This document shows, one piece after another, positions 1 through 7,595 of a stretch of DNA of 64,000 bases; position 1 is the stretch's first letter, and every line of letters starts with the position of its first letter. The position numbers and the translations under genes were made by a program. The stretch is taken from the NCBI GenBank assembly GCA_012798135.1, contig JAAZNU010000033.1, forward strand, positions 1 to 64,000, in the 5' to 3' direction. The stretch comes from Veillonellaceae bacterium (lineage in GTDB: Bacteria > Bacillota_C > Negativicutes > UBA1444). A model generated the notes under the pieces. It was not told where the DNA came from. It was given only the letters and a program-made list of their open reading frames with translations, and did no database searches.

Positions 1-446
1 ACATTGGAAATGAGCGTCGGCGAAACCTCCACCCCGTAAAGCTGCTGAAAATGGTCCTGGATTTCCCGGGTGCTGACGCCCCGGGCATACAACGACAGAA
101 TCTGATCTTCGATGCCGGCCACATTCTTCTGATGCTTCTTGACAATGACCGGATCGAATTCCCCGTCCCGGTCCCGGGGGATGGCGAGTTCCACATCGCC
201 GAACTCGCTGCGGACCGTTTTGGCGGAATGACCGTTCCGGCGATTGCCGGTTTCTTTGCCGGCGGCGTCGTTTTTCTCGTAACCCAGACTATGCCCGAGT
301 TCCGCTTCCAACGCCTCCTGCAGGACATCACCGAACATTTCCTTGAGAACCCGCTGAATGTCGTCGGTAGTCTTGATGTTCTCTTCCTGGATCAGGGTCC
401 GGAGTTGCTCTTTGCTCAACAGTCGTTTGCGCTCTTTGTCCGCCAT
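1..446 (-). CDS. IS256-family (Mutator-type) transposase, N-terminal part
   Basis: This is a DDE transposase that would catalyse cut-and-paste or copy-out transposition of the flanking IS. The visible 148 residues begin MADKERKRLLSKEQL and include ELGHSLGY, NRRNGHSAKTV, VELAIPRDRDGEFDP and GVSTREIQDHFQQLYGVEVS, the usual N-terminal order of IS256-family transposases. The catalytic DDE core lies beyond base 1. The ATG at 446 has a good Shine-Dalgarno (AGGAG, seven bases upstream). The reading frame is open to the window edge, so the gene may be intact. Its base composition is GC-rich, unlike the AT-richer genes that follow. Confidence 0.9.
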   Translation of the reverse strand, partial: MADKERKRLLSKEQLRTLIQEENIKTTDDIQRVLKEMFGDVLQEALEAELGHSLGYEKNDAAGKETGNRRNGHSAKTVRSEFGDVELAIPRDRDGEFDPVIVKKHQKNVAGIEDQILSLYARGVSTREIQDHFQQLYGVEVSPTLISN

Positions 447-529
447 TTGCTTCTCCTGCCTTTCTTTCCCATTGTACTTGATTCTCTATGGGAAAGGACA
501 GAAGCACAAATTATTTTACAGACTCCACC
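1..529 (-). mobile_element. IS256-family insertion sequence, one end only
   Basis: The element enters from outside the window; only the transposase start and one terminus are visible. Upstream of the transposase, reading the minus strand inward from about 529, GGTGGAGTCTGTAAAATAA resembles the terminal inverted repeat of IS256-type elements as I remember it (GATAAAGTC-like start followed by an AT-rich run). The outer edge is therefore an estimate. The target duplication cannot be checked because the other end is missing. Confidence 0.6.
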
Positions 530-601
530 ATTCGAACGAAATACACAATTTTCGATGACCGAGAAAACGATAATAACTACTTCTCCACTCTTTTAAATTG
601 C

Positions 602-1717
602 TTACCCCTTATCCTGAACATACTTAAAACCTAATTTTATCGACATTTCCGCCTTGGCAAGTTCTTTTCCGAGATAAGCGGCATGGCTCAATTCTGTGAC
701 CCATTGGTTGTCCAAGAGGGTCCAATAAATATTTCTGGCGTCTTCGCCTTTAAGGATATGCAGCAGTTGATTGGCATTGCTGTAGTGTTCCACAAAAATT
801 GCACCCGCTTTCGGTACAATGACAAAATAGCCCGCTTTGTTCAATCTGACCTTTTTAGGGTCTTTTTCTTTTACAGTTACTATTTCGATTGCCGAGGCGA
901 CCGGTTTAATAACTTCTTCACGGATAGTTTCATCGTCGGGATGTTCCGCCATTGCTTTGCCGGCGACTTCTTCCAGCTTCGCCAGGATTTTCGCCAAATC
1001 ATCGCATTCAATCATATCAATGATTTCGACCTGGCTGCGGAATGAATTTACTTCTTCCATCGTCGTATTGGCCAAGATAGGTCTCTTTCCCTTCGTGTCG
1101 ATAACCTTCATTTTTTTGTCAACACCTTTTTTTGCCAAAGAAACCAGTGTATCTCCGCTAAAATGACCGGATTCTTTGCCGCAAAGAATTAGAACCTTGA
1201 TGGAAGGAACAGCTATGACAGTTTTTATAACTTTTTCGATGCCGATATTCTCTGTTTCCGTTTTTCCCACGATGCTGAGCCCTCCGGGCCGCAATTCAGC
1301 TATAGTATCCGCCAAAGCTACATCGCTCAGAGTCGACATTGCCACAGGACAATTATGCCCTAACGCCAACACATGATACTCTCCAACAGGAAGTCCCTCA
1401 ATATCATTGATAAAAGATGGAACGCCCTCAACTGAATGCGGGCTGCCCAAATCGGGGAAAGCCTCATCAAAAGCATTGGTGATATCTGCTGACCAGCAGT
1501 GTTCACAGCCCAGTCAGGTATATTCAGTCGGTTCCATTTTTTCAAGGGAGCTTTCCGCAACGTTGAACAGGCTGCTGAATGCGGCTTGTTCTGCATAAAG
1601 TTTGGCTTTAATATCCTTAAGCGACCCTTGCAAACAACCGCACTTTCTGCATTTGGCAAGCAACATTGCCTTTTGAATGCTTTCTTGAATATTCAAGGCA
1701 GATTTGCATTTATCCAT
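602..1717 (-). CDS. Putative selenoprotein: MtrA-like corrinoid protein with DUF4346, in-frame UGA at codon 68
   Basis: Read through one TGA (1514-1516) this is a 371-residue protein. Order: Cys-rich start (Cys4, Cys23, Cys26, Cys28), then Sec68-LGCEHC (Cys71, Cys74), a domain like subunit A of tetrahydromethanopterin S-methyltransferase (about 100-240, with GKTETENIGIEKV and LILCGKESGHFSGDTL), and a C-terminal DUF4346-like domain (about 280-371). In archaea MtrA carries a cobamide that moves methyl groups; the bacterial form's reaction is unknown to me. The ATG at 1717 has an excellent ribosome site (GAGGTGA, six bases upstream). The part after the TGA has no credible start of its own: a start-site search there gives only a TTG at 1450 without a ribosome site, and family-like sequence continues upstream of it. 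No other stop interrupts 372 codons. A SECIS-like hairpin follows the TGA. A pseudogene with one nonsense mutation is the alternative. Confidence 0.75.
1479..1516 (-). promoter_or_regulatory. Candidate bacterial SECIS element just after the in-frame UGA
   Basis: Starting 7 bases after the TGA the mRNA can form GTGA/TCAC (1506-1503 with 1482-1479), a small ACA/ATA internal loop, CTGCT/AGCAG (1499-1495 with 1490-1486) and a GGUC apical loop. Known bacterial SECIS hairpins bind SelB through a GU in the apical loop located roughly 16-37 bases after the UGA. Here the loop begins 20 bases after it and contains GU. Structure was judged by eye, not by a folding program. Confidence 0.65.
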
Positions 1718-1947
1718 GGTCGATCACCTCACAAGTCCATTATAAACTTCACACAGAAGCTGGCACTATGTTGGCCAAGTTTTTATTTTTTCCGAAAAGT
1801 GATGCGTTGCAATTCGCGAGGAAGTTCCTCTTCTTGAAAGCTGAGCCTATCTCTTCATCACAGAACAATAATAATTCCTGCCCCCGAATTCTACAAGTGT
1901 AGCGTATACTCAGCCCGCCGCCTCGACAACTATTCTTTAAATTCACA

Positions 1948-3225
1948 TCATTCACTTTTTCCTTTATGTCCGCCCACATAATCCGCCCGTTCAAGGAAGG
2001 TTCCTCCAGCCATCGATCCAGCAAAAAAAATCGCTGTTTTGCCAAATCGCCCCCGAAGATCATCTACGACTCGATCCATGGCATGTTTCTTTTCTTCTCC
2101 TTCAAAAAACAGTTCCAACTGCTCCAGTCCCTGCGGCACGATTTTCCCGGCAGTAATATTTACCGATCGCACCGGTTCACCATGCCACCGCTTAATAAAC
2201 TCGTAGCGTGTCGCTTCACTAATGATCTCCGTGGAGTGTTCCGGGCGAACCAACTTAATCCGTGCAGTAAAACCCACCTGTAAATATCTCTCCGAGTACC
2301 CGATCCCCAAATATACCTCTTGGCATTTTTCCTGGTGTTTACGTAGCCTAGCGCAAACATCTCCCACCATTTCCTTGATGACCACTAGAATTTCTGCTTT
2401 TTCAAAGTAGTCCCGCATCAATATCTGATTTTTACTATAGGATTTGCTTTTCGGCCGTACCTTCTGGCTAAGGATGCTGGCATCCAAGCCCCATGCGTGG
2501 TAATACAGCTGCAATCCCATTACGCCCAGGGTTTTCTGCAGCCACATTGGATCGGCGTGAGCCAGCGCCTCAATCGTATAGATCCCCATTTGCTTGAGTT
2601 TCTTATCGTACCCTCTGGATATACCCCCAAACGCAGTCAGTGGCTGTATCTTCCATACCGTTTGCGGCACCCTTTCATACGTCCATTTTGCTATCCACGG
2701 CGGCTGCTTTTTGGCTTCATTATCCAGGGCCAGTTTTGCCAAAAGCGGATTATCGCCAATGCCGGCCGTCACAATCAGGCCCAGTTCTTCCTTTACCATC
2801 TTCAAGATTGCTGCTGCAATCGCCTCTGCGGGTCCAAACAAATTGTGCGATGCGGTAACATCCAATAGGGACTCATCAATACTATAAACGTGTAGATCTT
2901 CATCTGTTACAAATCGGCGGAATATATTTTGTATCGCCTGGTTCATATGGATATATAGCGCCATGTTGGGTTCCACTACCATAATCGGCGATCGTTTGGG
3001 AATCTCAAAGAGCCGATTTCCGGTCTTGATATTATATTCCAATTTAACCCTCGGGCTACTGGCCAATACAACAGCGCCGGTTCGCCTTAAATCCGATACC
3101 ACGGCAATATAGGCTTCCAGCGGGTCAAGCCCCCGCCGAACTGCCTCTACGGATGCGAAAAAAGATTTTACGTCGATGCACAAGACGCTTCTGCGAGGAA
3201 AGCAAGAAAAATCAACAAGTCCCAT
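1948..3225 (-). CDS. Y-family translesion DNA polymerase (UvrX/YqjW-like)
   Basis: This 425-residue protein is an ImpB/MucB/SamB-type error-prone polymerase that copies past DNA lesions. Catalytic motifs are visible: the N-terminal CIDVKSFFASVE (first metal-binding Asp) and VYSIDESLLDVT (SxDE metal site), followed by a helix-hairpin-helix-like thumb (GISRGYDKKLKQMGIYTIEALA) and a little-finger domain. It lacks the beta-clamp motif context of housekeeping DinB that I would expect and resembles the UvrX/YqjW group seen in Firmicutes and their mobile elements. It overlaps the upstream small YolD-like gene by 14 bases, so the two are probably translationally coupled and transcribed from the LexA-controlled promoter near 3400. 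Confidence 0.93.
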   Translation of the reverse strand: MGLVDFSCFPRRSVLCIDVKSFFASVEAVRRGLDPLEAYIAVVSDLRRTGAVVLASSPRVKLEYNIKTGNRLFEIPKRSPIMVVEPNMALYIHMNQAIQNIFRRFVTDEDLHVYSIDESLLDVTASHNLFGPAEAIAAAILKMVKEELGLIVTAGIGDNPLLAKLALDNEAKKQPPWIAKWTYERVPQTVWKIQPLTAFGGISRGYDKKLKQMGIYTIEALAHADPMWLQKTLGVMGLQLYYHAWGLDASILSQKVRPKSKSYSKNQILMRDYFEKAEILVVIKEMVGDVCARLRKHQEKCQEVYLGIGYSERYLQVGFTARIKLVRPEHSTEIISEATRYEFIKRWHGEPVRSVNITAGKIVPQGLEQLELFFEGEEKKHAMDRVVDDLRGRFGKTAIFFAGSMAGGTFLERADYVGGHKGKSE

Positions 3226-3373
3226 CTCTCTGGCCTTCTTGGTCTTTCATCTGCTCGTTGTGCTCAGACAGAAGCATCCCCGCCCACTTGACCATACACC
3301 GGTCGAAGTATATTACCCGAGTCATCTGATGGTAAATAGGAATACTCAGTAAATCTATTGTATGTTCGCTCAT
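3212..3373 (-). CDS. YolD-like small protein upstream of translesion polymerase
   Basis: A 53-residue ORF beginning MSEHTIDLLSIP, with YFDRCMVKWAGMLLSEHNEQMK in the middle. The pattern D-R-(x)2-(V/I)-K-W followed by L-(x)-E-H is typical of YolD-like proteins, which sit directly upstream of UmuC-like polymerases in Firmicutes. These are often annotated as UmuD substitutes, but that role is a proposal. The ATG at 3373 has a clear ribosome site (AGAGGTGA, six bases upstream). Its 3' end overlaps the polymerase start. It is short for the family (commonly about 90-120 residues), so it may be a minimal or trimmed version. Confidence 0.75.
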   Translation of the reverse strand: MSEHTIDLLSIPIYHQMTRVIYFDRCMVKWAGMLLSEHNEQMKDQEGQRDGTC

Positions 3374-3393
3374 CACTATTCACCTCTACCGAT

Positions 3394-3422
3394 ATATTAT
3401 CAGAACATATGTTCTGTGTAAA
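3394..3422 (-). promoter_or_regulatory. LexA-controlled promoter of the YolD/polymerase operon
   Basis: On the minus strand a -35 TTTACA (3422-3417) and a -10 TAATAT (3399-3394) are separated by exactly 17 bases, and the spacer contains the perfect palindrome GAACATATGTTC (3403-3414). This is the consensus SOS box of Gram-positive LexA (DinR; GAACRNRYGTTY). A repressor bound there would block RNA polymerase, so the operon should be induced by DNA damage. The transcript would start about 20 bases before the YolD-like ATG. Confidence 0.88.
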
Positions 3423-3629
3423 TGCCATTGACAACCTATTTGCAAGTTTGAACGGAAATAAAAAAGCCGGCAGAGATGGTCATCAAAACCACCCTAGCCA
3501 GCTTTTCTTTCACGCCACTTATAACATAATTAAGATTTTAATGTTGTCGCCGTCTTTTTCTCTGTTCCACACTGTGCTAGCGACTTTCACCGAACACGGC
3601 GTTCATCAATCTTATTTACTTACATCCCA
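3423..3629. other. Non-coding stretch without recognised gene
   Basis: No convincing reading frame or RNA gene. There is an imperfect inverted repeat near 3460-3510 (AAAAAGCCGGC and GCCAGCTTTT) that could be a weak terminator. The rest is AT-rich spacer between the SOS operon and the rlmD-like remnants. Confidence 0.5.
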
Positions 3630-3695
3630 CTATTTAGTGGTGTCTTTCCTTTGCAGGAGTACCACGCACTTAACGTGATGCATCTATGAGAACCT
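3630..3695 (-). repeat. Degenerate copy of an rlmD 3' end (remnant 1)
   Basis: Read on the minus strand this stretch encodes F-S-stop-M-HHVKCVVLLQRKDTTK-stop. It lines up codon for codon with the end of the true RlmD at 14,530 (F-P-Q-T-YHVECVAMIERK-stop): TTC, a CAG-to-TAG nonsense change, and CACGTTAAGTGCGTG against CACGTTGAGTGCGTT. A further rlmD-like piece (EYIPTD) lies just beyond, around 3737-3760, displaced by about 60 bases, so this copy is rearranged. It looks like a relic of a recombination site or of an imported rlmD tail. Confidence 0.65.
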
Positions 3696-3792
3696 CCACT
3701 CGTCGCTACATATTCCCGTCCTCGACCCTACAAGTCTGTGGGAATATATTCACTCCACAAGATACAGTTGTTGATATTTAGTTACTTATACA

Positions 3793-3849
3793 TCATTTTC
3801 TGGTGTCTTTTCTTTGCAGGACTACCACGCACTCGACGTGCCATCTCAT
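3793..3849 (-). repeat. Degenerate copy of an rlmD 3' end (remnant 2)
   Basis: Minus-strand reading gives M-R-WHVECVVVLQRKDTRK-stop, closely similar to remnant 1 and to the RlmD C-terminus (YHVECVAMIERK). The nucleotide match to remnant 1 extends through GGTGTCTTTYCTTTGCAGGA on the plus strand, so the two form a direct repeat spaced by 163 bases. It lies immediately before the decayed TOTE gene. Confidence 0.65.
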
Positions 3850-3953
3850 AGTCCGTCGATACTAATTCGTGGAATTGAAGTTCTGCGAGACGGTTCGACC
3901 TATAGGCGCTGTTTGTGTTTACGAGTGCTGTCTTGCACTCAAGCTCTATTTTA

Positions 3954-4708
3954 CTATTCTTTTGTAATGCTTCTCAGCAACTCATTTGCAATATTCGGGC
4001 TATCTGTGCGCATAATGTTTTCTTCAGTACTGCCAAAACTCAGTAAATTAATACTGCCATACCATACGATTCTTTGATCCACGACTGCAAATTTCAGGTG
4101 AATATGTGATCTAGCAATCAAATCTGCCCCAGACGTCTTCAACAAATCGAAAACCTCTTGCAAAGCAGCTCGATCTTTTTCTTTGAAATCATCGACCGGT
4201 CGGGTTACAATAATTACCTTTCCATTCTTCTGCAAAACAGATTCAAGCTGCTTCATCATGAACAACGCACGCTGCTTGCTCACAAACGGACTGACGACTA
4301 CCACCTGTCTTGCCGAGCTCATTACATCATTGATAAATAGCGGCAGAAAATTGCTCTTGTCATAAATAATATTGATTGAATCCGGCACAACTTCTTCGAC
4401 TAATGTGTCAAGGCGCGGCTCGTCAAAGCCTTCTCCCAGGTATTTACCTGTAGCAACCAGCGTCAGTGCTGAACCAATGGGAACGTTCGCAACATGTCCA
4501 CCTTGGCCGGAACGCGATCGCTCCATGCCATCGGTATATCAAAATCCCGGCATGTCTCTCGCAAGTAGGAAGCAAAGCCACCATCGGCTTCTTGCCCGGT
4601 TGAATCCGCAGGAATACTGGCGGCTTTCAATAATTCAATCTGTCTTTTAAAATTGGCATTTTCCAGCAATAGTGCCTGATATTTAGCAAGAAGTTCTTCA
4701 TATTTCAT
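3954..4708 (-). pseudogene. Decayed TOTE-type gene: AEP primase, SF2 helicase and phospholipase D remnants
   Basis: Pieces of one large gene survive in two frames. From 4708: MKYEELLAKYQALLLENANF, the coiled-coil start usual for TOTE conflict-system proteins, then YLRETCRDFDIPMA. A frameshift near 4520-4530 moves to the other frame, which continues ERSRSGQGGHV, matching the ERSRSGNGGHVWIFF region of the archaeo-eukaryotic primase domain. A deletion joins this to LVATGKYLGEGFDEPRLDTL, helicase motifs V/VI. A second deletion leads to a phospholipase D-like domain with SPFVSKQRALFMM and HIHLKFAVVDQR (HxK plus Asp). Intact proteins of this type are around 900 or more residues, so most of the primase and helicase are gone. 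The final 120 codons are open and might still be expressed, but no start site with a ribosome site is evident. Confidence 0.75.
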
Positions 4709-4716
4709 CGCGCATC

Positions 4717-5649
4717 TTACAAGGCATCATTTTTCTGCTTCGCCCTCCGCCATTCGCGTGTGTTTTCCAACCATGTTCCCGAAAATTCCTCTTCATCCAA
4801 AATCGCCTTATAAACCGGTTCCAAAAAGTCCGCTACAACCACCAATACTGCACGGAAATCCATTGAGCATTTGAGAGTCTTTTTACAAAAAGCTCTCCAA
4901 CGAATCATCATCTCCTGATCCTGCGAAAACTGCTTAATATCAGAAATAGCATTGCTTGTGCTGAAAGTTCTTCTGTTTAGCAGCGTTTCAGAGACGGCAT
5001 CACGCAGTTTATCGCCTTCAAAATCGCAGGTTGTGGCAAGATAATAAATATCAAAGAAGTCTTTCATCCTGCTGGTGAGTTCCATCCGAGAGATAATAGC
5101 GTCAAATTTTTCAGCAATGACCGATTCAAGAGAATATGTTAGAACCTCCGGCGGTTCAAAATCCGGCATTAAAACCGGCAATACTCTTTTCAAAGGCGAC
5201 GGTACAACCACATCACCTACTCCAAAATCAATGCTAAATGGTGTTCGTGTATTTTTGATAAACCCCAAGAGGCTTACTCGAATTCCGTTATACTTTCTGT
5301 GCTCGGCAATTAATTCCAGATTTTTTATTTCGAAACGAAGAAACTGTGCGCCTCCAGGCACTCGAATAATTTCCGCAACCATCCTTTCGACTTCGCTCAA
5401 TTCATTCGGTCGATTCTGCAAAAGATAATCTGCGTCGATGGTCGGACGACCAGTATAACCGCTGATCGAATATAACAAGAGTCCACCTTTCAGCACAAGG
5501 TTGTCCCCGTATCGCGATTTTTGTATGCGCCGCAAAAACTCTTCCTGGCAAAAAAGATTGAGCAGCAATTGAAGTTGCAAACCGTCTCTTGCCGCTTTTT
5601 CCTTTAATCTGGCAATGACTGAAGCGCCTTGGTCAGTCATTACAGCCAC
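4717..5649 (-). CDS. AbiEii/AbiGii-family nucleotidyltransferase toxin
   Basis: This 310-residue protein is the toxin of a type IV toxin-antitoxin (abortive infection) pair. Family members are nucleotidyltransferases that modify RNA, in some cases tRNA 3' ends. The signature is visible: NLVLKGGLLLYSISGYTGRPTIDADYLL, with the KGG-x-L and R-P-T-I-D-A-D (DxD-type metal site) motifs, and later a conserved ESVIAEKFDAIISR plus RMKDFFDIYYL segment. It overlaps the upstream antitoxin by 10 bases, which fits coupled translation. The composition is AT-richer than the core genes. The decayed TOTE gene follows directly, so this is part of a defence cluster. Confidence 0.9.
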   Translation of the reverse strand: MAVMTDQGASVIARLKEKAARDGLQLQLLLNLFCQEEFLRRIQKSRYGDNLVLKGGLLLYSISGYTGRPTIDADYLLQNRPNELSEVERMVAEIIRVPGGAQFLRFEIKNLELIAEHRKYNGIRVSLLGFIKNTRTPFSIDFGVGDVVVPSPLKRVLPVLMPDFEPPEVLTYSLESVIAEKFDAIISRMELTSRMKDFFDIYYLATTCDFEGDKLRDAVSETLLNRRTFSTSNAISDIKQFSQDQEMMIRWRAFCKKTLKCSMDFRAVLVVVADFLEPVYKAILDEEEFSGTWLENTREWRRAKQKNDAL

Positions 5650-6236
5650 ACCTCAAGATGGTTCTTTACTTTTTTTGTAACTCGCAAAATTTTAGCATAT
5701 TCCATCAATCGGGGAATCCTTTTCTCTGGATCTTTTATATACCGTTGAATGGCCGCATTGAACACCTCGCGATCCAACTTGTTTGCATACCTCAAAGTAT
5801 CGCAGATTGTCCGTTCTTTATCGTAAATTCGAATCATCGTGCCATTCATCTCATATTCTGCTTTTCCAATGTCAATATACCGCCCGTCCAAATAAAATGG
5901 AGTTACTGGCGGATAGCTGATCCGGAACTGCGACTTGCCAATGTTTTTATCAACTGCGATTTGCCATGTCGCTGGAATGCGGTCAGTATACCCATAATGA
6001 AGCAATGCGCTTTCAAGGTAAATCACAGCTGTCGGGAATAGTTTCATTAGCATTACTTCATCCGGTACAACTTCATTCCCCATTTCGTAAACGCCGGTTT
6101 TAACCTTGGAAAGAATGCCTTGTTCGAGCAGGCGGGTAATTTTACGACTATGAAATCCTAGCTGCCTCAGCTCAGTTGTTCGCATTAGTCCTCCACTTTT
6201 TTTAAACTCCGCTTTCAAGTTTTCATAAACAGCCAA
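5640..6236 (-). CDS. AbiEi-family antitoxin, winged-helix regulator
   Basis: The antitoxin and autoregulator of the AbiE pair. The N-terminal winged helix reads AEFKKSGGLMRTTELRQLGF, HSRKITRLLEQGILSKVKTG and VYEM, the AbiEi pattern of a GG turn, a recognition helix and a G-x-Y wing; the remainder is the AbiEi C-terminal domain (about 80-198). I chose the TTG at 6236 because GAGGTGA lies six bases upstream and the resulting protein (198 residues) begins at the family's usual place. ATGs at 6290 and 6362 extend the frame but lack ribosome sites. An internal GGAGG precedes the ATG at 6185, but starting there would cut into the winged helix. Confidence 0.85.
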   Translation of the reverse strand: MAVYENLKAEFKKSGGLMRTTELRQLGFHSRKITRLLEQGILSKVKTGVYEMGNEVVPDEVMLMKLFPTAVIYLESALLHYGYTDRIPATWQIAVDKNIGKSQFRISYPPVTPFYLDGRYIDIGKAEYEMNGTMIRIYDKERTICDTLRYANKLDREVFNAAIQRYIKDPEKRIPRLMEYAKILRVTKKVKNHLEVWL

Positions 6237-6438
6237 GCATCTCACCTCAAAATCCGCGTTTTTAATAATTAGCGGATTTTCTAGTGACATGTTATCATAA
6301 GTCTTCCATGCATTGCAATCTATGCTGCAGGGATGACAAAAACCATTGAGCTTGGGCTTCATTAAAACGAATACTGGCGGATGTCCACAGAATTTTTATG
6401 AAGAACTAAAGCGCTTAACAAAAAGCTGATACCCCGAG

Positions 6439-6479
6439 AAAAAAGTCCCCAAAGCTTTAAACTTTAGGGACTTTTTTCT
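6439..6479 (-). terminator. Rho-independent terminator after the HNH endonuclease gene
   Basis: AAAAAAGTCCC and GGGACTTTTTT form near-perfect arms around an AAAG/CTTT extension, with runs of A and T on the outside. It begins directly after the stop of the endonuclease gene on the minus strand and is symmetrical enough to act in both directions, separating that gene from abiEi. Confidence 0.85.
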
Positions 6480-7418
6480 TCACCCAAGATAAACATTCTC
6501 GTTGTGCCATTCCAAAAAATGCAGATCAGGCATCTGTTCCAGCCGTTCCGGTAGGATAATCAATTTACTGCCATGATGGGCATAGTACTCCTTGCCATTG
6601 CCAAAATCTTCTTTGATACGATGGCTTACTTCTACCGTCAATAATTTATTCACTGTAATGTAGCCTCGATCAAACAACGTATGAAAATCTCGCCGGAGAA
6701 GCAAGCCATTGTTGATTGCATGCGGCCCTTCAAGACTATATGGTTTTATGTGCGCGGCCTCCAAAACTGGCAGCGTTTTTTCGCCGGTAATTGCGCATCT
6801 TCGTTGATAGGCTTCTGTAATCAATATCTTAAAGGCTCCTTGACCGATCCTTGGTTTTATGAGTAGCTCCGGGCCATAGCGATTATCTGCTACAGCCTCT
6901 TTAACAACCGATGACATAAACTCTCTTTGCGTGAGCCGCTCTTGAACCTGCTCAAACAGTTCCAATCCATAGGCTTCAGACGCATCATAGGTTTTCCCCT
7001 GTACTATATTACTATTCCAGTTTTTCGGCGTAGGAATCCATTCTCGTTCTTCCAAGTAAAAAGGCATGGAGAGGATTATGCAGCCGATTTGAGGATCGGG
7101 GTCGGATAACCGGTTTGTCTTTTTATATTTGTATATTCGATCTTTGAGTTCGATCAGGCTATTTGCACCGTTGGCAATGCCAAATGCCTCCCAAGCCAAA
7201 GACGAAGGAAGCATCGAGAACTTTAAGAAAAAGCCACCGCCCACAATATAATCTTTCGGACTATGTAACTTAAATAGAAATAGCTCGCCTTCATTCAATG
7301 CTTTAAAATTAGTCTGCCCGCCTGGTTTCCAGAAATTCACTTCATCACAATTTGCCTGCTTCAAAGTCTTAAACCAGTCGAAATCTGTAATCCCAACATA
7401 CACCCGCATATGTATCAT
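6480..7418 (-). CDS. HNH endonuclease with N-terminal PUA/EVE-like domain
   Basis: A probable restriction nuclease of about 312 residues. The C-terminal third holds an HNH site: CAITGEKTLPVLEAAHIKPY (first His), NNGLLLRRDFHTLFDRGYI (Asn and second His). The N-terminal part (MRVYVGITDFDWFKTL, FKLHSPKDYIVGGGFF) looks like an EVE/SRA-type fold that reads modified bases, which is inference from pattern. It lies beside mcrBC, so it may act on modified DNA too. ATG at 7418 has GGAAG six bases upstream and is preferred over an upstream TTG at 7436. The reading frame is intact; composition is AT-richer than the core. Confidence 0.82.
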   Translation of the reverse strand: MIHMRVYVGITDFDWFKTLKQANCDEVNFWKPGGQTNFKALNEGELFLFKLHSPKDYIVGGGFFLKFSMLPSSLAWEAFGIANGANSLIELKDRIYKYKKTNRLSDPDPQIGCIILSMPFYLEEREWIPTPKNWNSNIVQGKTYDASEAYGLELFEQVQERLTQREFMSSVVKEAVADNRYGPELLIKPRIGQGAFKILITEAYQRRCAITGEKTLPVLEAAHIKPYSLEGPHAINNGLLLRRDFHTLFDRGYITVNKLLTVEVSHRIKEDFGNGKEYYAHHGSKLIILPERLEQMPDLHFLEWHNENVYLG

Positions 7419-7462
7419 CGCCATCTTCCGTGTCAAAATGCACTTGGTTCGTGATTTTTTAA

Positions 7463-7510
7463 TCCCGAGGGTGTAAAATAATCGTTTGAATCGGGTCCAG
7501 GCGAACGTAA
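7463..7510 (-). repeat. Degenerate copy of the rlmD terminator region
   Basis: Minus strand GTTCGCCTGGACCCGATTC, then CGATTATTTTACACCC and TCGGG, aligns with the rlmD terminator at 14,430-14,475 (TTTCGCCTGGACTTCGGTTC, CGATTTTTTGCACCC, CCGGG). Arms are broken by substitutions, so it probably no longer terminates well. It marks the lower edge of the mcrBC module, as the copy at 11,286 marks its upper edge. Confidence 0.55.
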
Positions 7511-7595
7511 TACGGCTTTCCGATATTCTTCTTCCTTCAGCATTCAGCTGACTCGCATACGGGCAAGACCACTGCGAGAGACGAGTTCGCGATTA

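Noticed and set aside
602..1450. Independent 282-residue gene starting at TTG 1450, after the TGA
   Set aside because: The TTG has no ribosome site, and the same frame continues upstream with sequence that fits the protein up to an ATG at 1717 with a strong ribosome site. A start inside the MtrA-like region would discard the Cys motif.
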